This document shows positions 59,626 through 64,000 of a stretch of 64,000 nt of DNA, piece by piece. The stretch covers positions 116,291 to 180,290 of the forward strand of contig DYGX01000010.1 in NCBI GenBank assembly GCA_020724465.1. The letters run 5' to 3'. The first letter of the stretch is position 1. Every line of letters starts with the position of its first letter. The notes beneath the pieces were generated by a model, which was not told the origin of the DNA, made no database searches, and saw only the letters and a program-made list of their open reading frames with translations. The position numbers and the translations under genes are program-made. The DNA comes from Thermoflexus sp. GTDB taxonomy: Bacteria; Chloroflexota; Anaerolineae; Aggregatilineales; Aggregatilineaceae.

Positions 59626-62448
59626 CTACTGGTAGCGCAAGATGTCCGAGACGGTCTTGCGCGAGGCCGAGATCGACGGCCACAGGCTGGCGATGGTGGT
59701 GATGACCAGCATTCCCACCAGGCCGATCACCGCCGCGCTGAGCGGGAAGGTGAAGGGGAAGGTTTCGTCGAAGCCGGTCACCTTCAACAGGAGCAGCTCG
59801 ACCAGCGCGGCCAGCGGCAGGCCCACCGCCCACGAGATGATGCCGACGACCAACCCTTCGGTCAGGAACTGGGCGGCCACAGTCGAGGAACCGGCGCCGA
59901 TAGAGCGCATGACGCCGATTTCCTTCTGCCGCTCGTAGACGCTCATCGACAGCGTGGTGAGCAGGCCCAGCGCGCCCACCAGGGCGATCAGCAGGGCGAC
60001 AGCGCTGAGGATGACCTGGATCGTCAGGAAGATCTCGCTGATCTGGTTGACCAGCTCGACGAAATTGAAGAACCCGGTCGGGATGCCCTGCGCGAGCATG
60101 ACCTCGTTCACCTCGTCGATGATGTCGTCCAGCTCGTCCTCGGTGGGATCTTCGAGCGTGGTCGTCACAAAGTAGCCCTGCGGCTGCGGCTTGCCTTCCA
60201 GGCTCAGCCCTTCGAGCGCGGCGAGGTCCTGCCAGTACATCCCGGCGAAGTCCGGCGGGATCTGGTCGTTCTGCAGCATCGGGGGCAGGCTGAAGATGCC
60301 GACAATCGGGTACTGCGCGCTGTTGCCGTTGGCGGCGATCAGCGTGATGGTATCGCCGACGCTGTAGCCGCCGGCGTCCGCCATGCCCTGGCTGATGATC
60401 AGCCCTGGCTCACCCCGCGTCACGAACGCGCCTTCCGAAAAGGTCAAGAAGCGCCCGACCGTCTCGTCGAAGCCGACAATGCCAAGCTGTCCCTGGGGCA
60501 GTGTGCCGTCGTAGCCCTCGACCGTCACAGTCGCCAGATACTCGTTCGGTCGCGGCGCGCCCACCAGATAACCCGCGGTACGCGCCAGCGTCCGCCAGTC
60601 GATCCACACCTGATCCAGCGGGAAATCCGCGATGCCGATGACTTTGAGCGCGACAGCATTGCCCGGCACGCGCATCACGACGGTGTCGCCCACGGTCTTG
60701 TCCATGTTTGCGGAGAGCAGGCTGCTGAGAATGATGCCGTCCTCAGCCGTCGCATCGGTCAGGGTTTCACCCTCGATGATGGTGAAATTGAAGGCGGGCG
60801 TCTCGCTGTTCACATCGTACCCGTAGGCGAAAATGCCGGGCGGCCCGCCCGCGGTCGGCTCCGGATCGTAGCCTTCGAACTCGACCTGAAGCTGGAAACC
60901 GGGTTCAATCGAGCGGAAGATGTTGCGGTCTTCGCTCTGGAAATGCTCGCGCAGGATGGCGGTGAACTGGTCCGGATCGCGTCCTTCGTTGGGGAAGATG
61001 CCGATCTGCACATTGAAGCTGTCGAGGAACAGATCCAGGCTGCTGGTCAGTGAGTTGAACATCGCGTAGATGCCCATAAACGCGCCCGCCGCGATCGCCA
61101 GCGTGAGGACGGTGAACGCCAGGCGCGCCTTCTTCAGGCTGACGTTGCTCAACCCCTGGCGGACGGTGATCGGAACCGGCAGCCGGGCGATGAGCTTCGC
61201 CAGCGGCCCCGAGCCGTAGTTGGCGTCGATGCCCAGGTCGGTCATGGCGTCCAGGATCTTGACGCGTGTCCCGTTGAAGACGGGCACCAGCGAGGCGAGC
61301 ACCGGGATCGCCAGCCCAACCACCACGCCGAGGATAATCGAGCTGGGCGAGACCTTGAAGCCTTCCAGCACGGTGTTGAGCTGCGGGGCGAGGGCGTGTG
61401 CGGCGGTGTTGCCCAGCGGGATGCCGATGATGACGCCGGGGATAACCGCGATCAGCCCGTAGGTGAAGGCGATGCCGGAGTACATCAGCATGTTGTCCCA
61501 GCGCGTGGCGCCCATCGACTTCATCACGCCAATTTGCCGCTTCTGCTCGACCACAATCGAGGTGATCACGTTAATGACCAGGAAGCCGGACACGATCAAC
61601 GAGATCAGCGCCAGAAAGCCCATGGTGCCGGCGATGGTCTGGGCCTGCTGGATCATGCTGTTGTTGGCCGGGTCCTCGCTTTGCACAAAGACCGGGATGT
61701 ACGGCGTCTCCCGGGCGATGTAGTCGGTGAAGGCTTCCTTCCGGTCCTGAGCGGTCGCGTAATCGGTGAAGCGCGCGGTGAAGCCGGTGAAGCCGGTGGT
61801 CCCGGTCACGTAGTTCGCGTCCGCCATATTCGAGTAGACGCTGGTTTTGGGGCTGAAGGTGTAGGGATGAAAGACGATTCCGCTGACGGTCCAGGCTTCG
61901 ACCGTGCCGATCTCGCCGGACTGATTCGTGCGCGACGGGCTGAGCACGCGGAAGTAGAGCGTATCGCCCACCGCCAGGCCGTATTCTTCGGCCATGCGTG
62001 TCTCAATTGCGACCTCGTTGGCGCCTTCTGCCGGGTAGCGCCCTTCGATCAGGCGCAGCGGCGTGATCGGCAGGCGCGGCTCGTAGGGGTTAGAATAGGC
62101 CATCACCAGGGCTTCTTCAAACGCCGTCTCGTCCTCGTTGAGCTTGAAATAGCCCAGGCTTTGGACGTGGCCCTGAACCTCGGTGACGCCGGGCAGTCTC
62201 CGCAGACCGTCAAGATAGGCGGCGTTGTCGGGCAGCGTGCCGGCGCTGATCGTCACGAAGACGTCCAGCATCGCCAGCTCGTCTTCCTTGATATCCTGCC
62301 GGAGCTGGCTGACGATGATGTCGCTGAGCGAGAAGAGGGTAATCGTGCCGGCGACGCCGATAAAGATCGCCAGAGAAACCAGAGCAGTGCGCCCTTTGCG
62401 GGCCCATACGTCGCGTAGGATCTTGCGTCCGCGAGTTCGTAGCTGCAT
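59626..62448 (-). CDS. FtsX-type ABC transporter permease (MacB-like)
   Basis: The 940-residue protein has two FtsX units, each with an N-terminal helix, a large extracytoplasmic region, and three C-terminal helices. The family segments VVEQKRQIGVMKSMGATRWD and VYERQKEIGVMRSIGAGSS mark the two repeats. These proteins pair with an ABC ATPase to act as lipoprotein, peptide or signal transporters. No ATPase gene is adjacent in the window. The ATG at 62448 has AAAGGGG upstream. The cargo is unknown. Confidence 0.88.
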   Translation of the reverse strand: MQLRTRGRKILRDVWARKGRTALVSLAIFIGVAGTITLFSLSDIIVSQLRQDIKEDELAMLDVFVTISAGTLPDNAAYLDGLRRLPGVTEVQGHVQSLGYFKLNEDETAFEEALVMAYSNPYEPRLPITPLRLIEGRYPAEGANEVAIETRMAEEYGLAVGDTLYFRVLSPSRTNQSGEIGTVEAWTVSGIVFHPYTFSPKTSVYSNMADANYVTGTTGFTGFTARFTDYATAQDRKEAFTDYIARETPYIPVFVQSEDPANNSMIQQAQTIAGTMGFLALISLIVSGFLVINVITSIVVEQKRQIGVMKSMGATRWDNMLMYSGIAFTYGLIAVIPGVIIGIPLGNTAAHALAPQLNTVLEGFKVSPSSIILGVVVGLAIPVLASLVPVFNGTRVKILDAMTDLGIDANYGSGPLAKLIARLPVPITVRQGLSNVSLKKARLAFTVLTLAIAAGAFMGIYAMFNSLTSSLDLFLDSFNVQIGIFPNEGRDPDQFTAILREHFQSEDRNIFRSIEPGFQLQVEFEGYDPEPTAGGPPGIFAYGYDVNSETPAFNFTIIEGETLTDATAEDGIILSSLLSANMDKTVGDTVVMRVPGNAVALKVIGIADFPLDQVWIDWRTLARTAGYLVGAPRPNEYLATVTVEGYDGTLPQGQLGIVGFDETVGRFLTFSEGAFVTRGEPGLIISQGMADAGGYSVGDTITLIAANGNSAQYPIVGIFSLPPMLQNDQIPPDFAGMYWQDLAALEGLSLEGKPQPQGYFVTTTLEDPTEDELDDIIDEVNEVMLAQGIPTGFFNFVELVNQISEIFLTIQVILSAVALLIALVGALGLLTTLSMSVYERQKEIGVMRSIGAGSSTVAAQFLTEGLVVGIISWAVGLPLAALVELLLLKVTGFDETFPFTFPLSAAVIGLVGMLVITTIASLWPSISASRKTVSDILRYQ

Positions 62449-62707
62449 GGTCGGACCCCTTTGTGAGCTGGTGCGAGCGAGCGCGGCGAGTGTGCGTGGC
62501 ACATTCCCGCTAATTGTACCATTGAAACCACGCGTTCAGGAAGCAGTGTGGACGGCGTGCCGGGACGGCGGTCCGGGCGTGCTCCCCAAACCCACGTGAT
62601 CTATACGCAGCCTGATGCGTGGAGTTGCGCGCCCGTCCCCGCCAGTTTGCCGGATGGGTGCTTGCCAGGCTGGTTGTCGCTGCTTCGCGCTGTGCGGCGG
62701 CGTCCGG

Positions 62708-63679
62708 TTACTTCGCCAGCACTCGCGCCAGCTCGAAGAGCGTCGTGTCGAGCGTCTTGGTCCGGCTGACGACTTCGTCGTAGGGCGTGGTGGTAATTTC
62801 CCCTTTGCGATGCCCCACCAGCACGCCGTGCCGGCCGTTCGCCAGTTCCTCGGTGGCGCGCGCGCCGAGCCGCGTCGCCAGCAGTCGGTCGAAGGCGCCG
62901 GGCGCGCCGCCGCGCTGCACGTGGCCGAGGGTGGTGACGCGCAGTTCGAAGCCGATCCGCTCCGCGTGTTTCTTGAAATAGCGGGCCAGCCCGTCGGCTT
63001 CGGGCTTCGCGCCTTCCGCCACGACGATAATGGCGTGCGCCTTGCCGCGCTTGTAGGCGATGCGCACTTCTTCGACCAGCGCCTCGGGATCGGTCTCAAC
63101 TTCGGGGATGACGACGGCCTCGGCGCCGCCCGCGATGCCGGCCATCAGCGCCAGATAGCCGCTGTTGCGGCCCATCGTCTCTACCAGGAAGGCACGCTGG
63201 TGCGACGAGGCGGTGACTTTCAGGCGATCGATGGCTTCCAGCGCGATGTTGAGCGCCGTATCCACGCCGATCGTGATATCCGAGCCGTAGAGGTCGTTGT
63301 CGATGGTCGAGGCAACGCCCACGACCGGAAAACCCATCTGGTCGAGCGCGTGCGCGCCGGTCTGCGAGCCGTTGCCCCCAATGACGACCAGTGCCTCGAT
63401 CCCGGCCTGGTTTAATTCGCGGATGGCGCGCAGACGGCCTTCTTCGGTGCGGAATTCGTCGGAGCGCGCGCTGCCCAGGATCGTGCCGCCCTGCTGGATG
63501 ATGCCGCCCACATCGCGCTGGCCGAGCAGGCGAAAGTTCCCGTCGATCAGGCCGCTGTAGCCGTGCTGCACCCCATAGACTTCCCAGCCGTGGTCGATCC
63601 CGGTCCGCACCACGGCGCGGATCGCCGCGTTCATTCCTGGGGCGTCGCCGCCGCTGGTCAAAACCGCTATGCGTTTCAC
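62708..63679 (-). CDS. pfkA: 6-phosphofructokinase
   Basis: The 323-residue protein has the full PfkA fold. Residues match the E. coli numbering: TSGGDAPGMNAAI (8-20), the ATP/Mg loop GGNGS (101-105), TIDND (125-129) with the catalytic base Asp127, and MGRNSGY. Asn103 replaces the usual Asp103 that binds Mg, while Gly104 is kept, which favours ATP over PPi. Ser124 replaces the Gly of classical ATP-type enzymes. The GTG at 63679 has GAGGAGG five bases upstream and gives the family's usual length; the longer frame is unlikely. It catalyses a committed step of glycolysis and links to glycogen breakdown. Confidence 0.92.
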   Translation of the reverse strand: MKRIAVLTSGGDAPGMNAAIRAVVRTGIDHGWEVYGVQHGYSGLIDGNFRLLGQRDVGGIIQQGGTILGSARSDEFRTEEGRLRAIRELNQAGIEALVVIGGNGSQTGAHALDQMGFPVVGVASTIDNDLYGSDITIGVDTALNIALEAIDRLKVTASSHQRAFLVETMGRNSGYLALMAGIAGGAEAVVIPEVETDPEALVEEVRIAYKRGKAHAIIVVAEGAKPEADGLARYFKKHAERIGFELRVTTLGHVQRGGAPGAFDRLLATRLGARATEELANGRHGVLVGHRKGEITTTPYDEVVSRTKTLDTTLFELARVLAK

Positions 63680-64000
63680 AGGCAGCCTCCTCAATGCTAG
63701 ATGTATCTCCCTTCTGATCATAAAGCATCTGGCGTGGGGTGGCGCTTCTGGGTGGGGAAGGGGTGGGGGTGGAGGTTTACTCAACGAGCGCAGCTTGCTC
63801 GGCCCGCGGGTAATCGCTCAATCAATCCGAGATCAGAAGTGTGGAGATGCGGACTTCATCTCCCTCACCCCGAACCCCTCTCCCTCTGCGACGGCGTCGC
63901 GGGAAGACGGGCTTTGAGGCGCCGCGTGCTCTCCTTCTCCCCGCGCGCGGCTGAGGGGGCGACACTAACAACGGACAGGAGGGCCGGAGCAGAGATACCA
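63680..64000. other. Terminal gene-free region
   Basis: I see no credible gene in these 321 bases. The sequence around 63863-63910 (CCCTCACCCCGAACCCCTCT and following) looks like the GC-rich interspersed motifs that recur in some bacterial genomes, and contains a small palindrome GCGACGGCGTCGC. No second copy is seen in this window, so its repeat status is unproven. Confidence 0.35.

Noticed and set aside
1..64000. tRNA, rRNA, insertion sequences, attachment sites and origins
   Set aside because: I looked for cloverleaf-like arms, rRNA segments, transposase-like proteins and DnaA-box clusters by eye and saw none. A tRNA or covariance search would be needed to be sure.

Overview
The window is GC-rich, has no tRNA or rRNA gene that I could see, and is densely coded on both strands. 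Several features suggest a member of the Chloroflexota, probably Anaerolineae-like. These are long Thr-Pro linkers between membrane anchors and extracytoplasmic domains, Hanks-type Ser/Thr kinases, NatA/NatB-type ABC exporters, a GH57 branching enzyme, a divergent EF-G-like GTPase, and many membrane or secreted proteins without assigned function. This taxonomic call is an inference from gene style, not from a marker gene.

Layout. 1-4.3 kb: the 3' end of a secreted Thr-Pro-rich protein, a strong terminator, then (minus strand) a membrane-anchored C39-like peptidase with TPRs followed by a MurJ-type flippase. 4.6-6.9 kb: an EF-G-like GTPase with its own good promoter and terminator. 7-17 kb: mostly minus-strand genes, comprising a YceI-like protein, a GT2 glycosyltransferase, two Ser/Thr kinases, a pectinacetylesterase-like hydrolase, an alpha/beta hydrolase, a TPR protein, a P-loop-like protein, a GT39-type membrane glycosyltransferase and a cold-shock protein with a structured leader. 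17.3-24.5 kb: a double-HTH regulator, a large GT-C-like membrane protein and an ABC exporter operon.

24.8-34.7 kb is a glycogen island: GH57 branching enzyme, glycogen synthase, ADP-glucose pyrophosphorylase, debranching enzyme and a stand-alone CBM48 protein. A frameshifted methyltransferase sits inside it. A 6-phosphofructokinase lies near the right end of the window (63 kb). 34.9-42.7 kb: an AddB/AddA-type helicase-nuclease pair separated by three small related membrane proteins. 42.7-52.4 kb: membrane proteins, a YbdK-type carboxylate-amine ligase, a response regulator, two related secreted proteins and two methyltransferase-like genes.

52.7-55.7 kb is the most unusual locus: five tandem, overlapping or closely spaced, divergent GNAT acetyltransferase paralogues. 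55.8-63.7 kb: a secreted protein, a response regulator, a parvulin-like lipoprotein, a striking 10-nt repeat/hairpin intergenic region, an FtsX-type permease and the phosphofructokinase.

A recurrent TACAAT -10 element, often with a recognisable -35, marks many transcription units. Starts were chosen by Shine-Dalgarno spacing and family length, and many genes begin well inside the longest possible reading frame.
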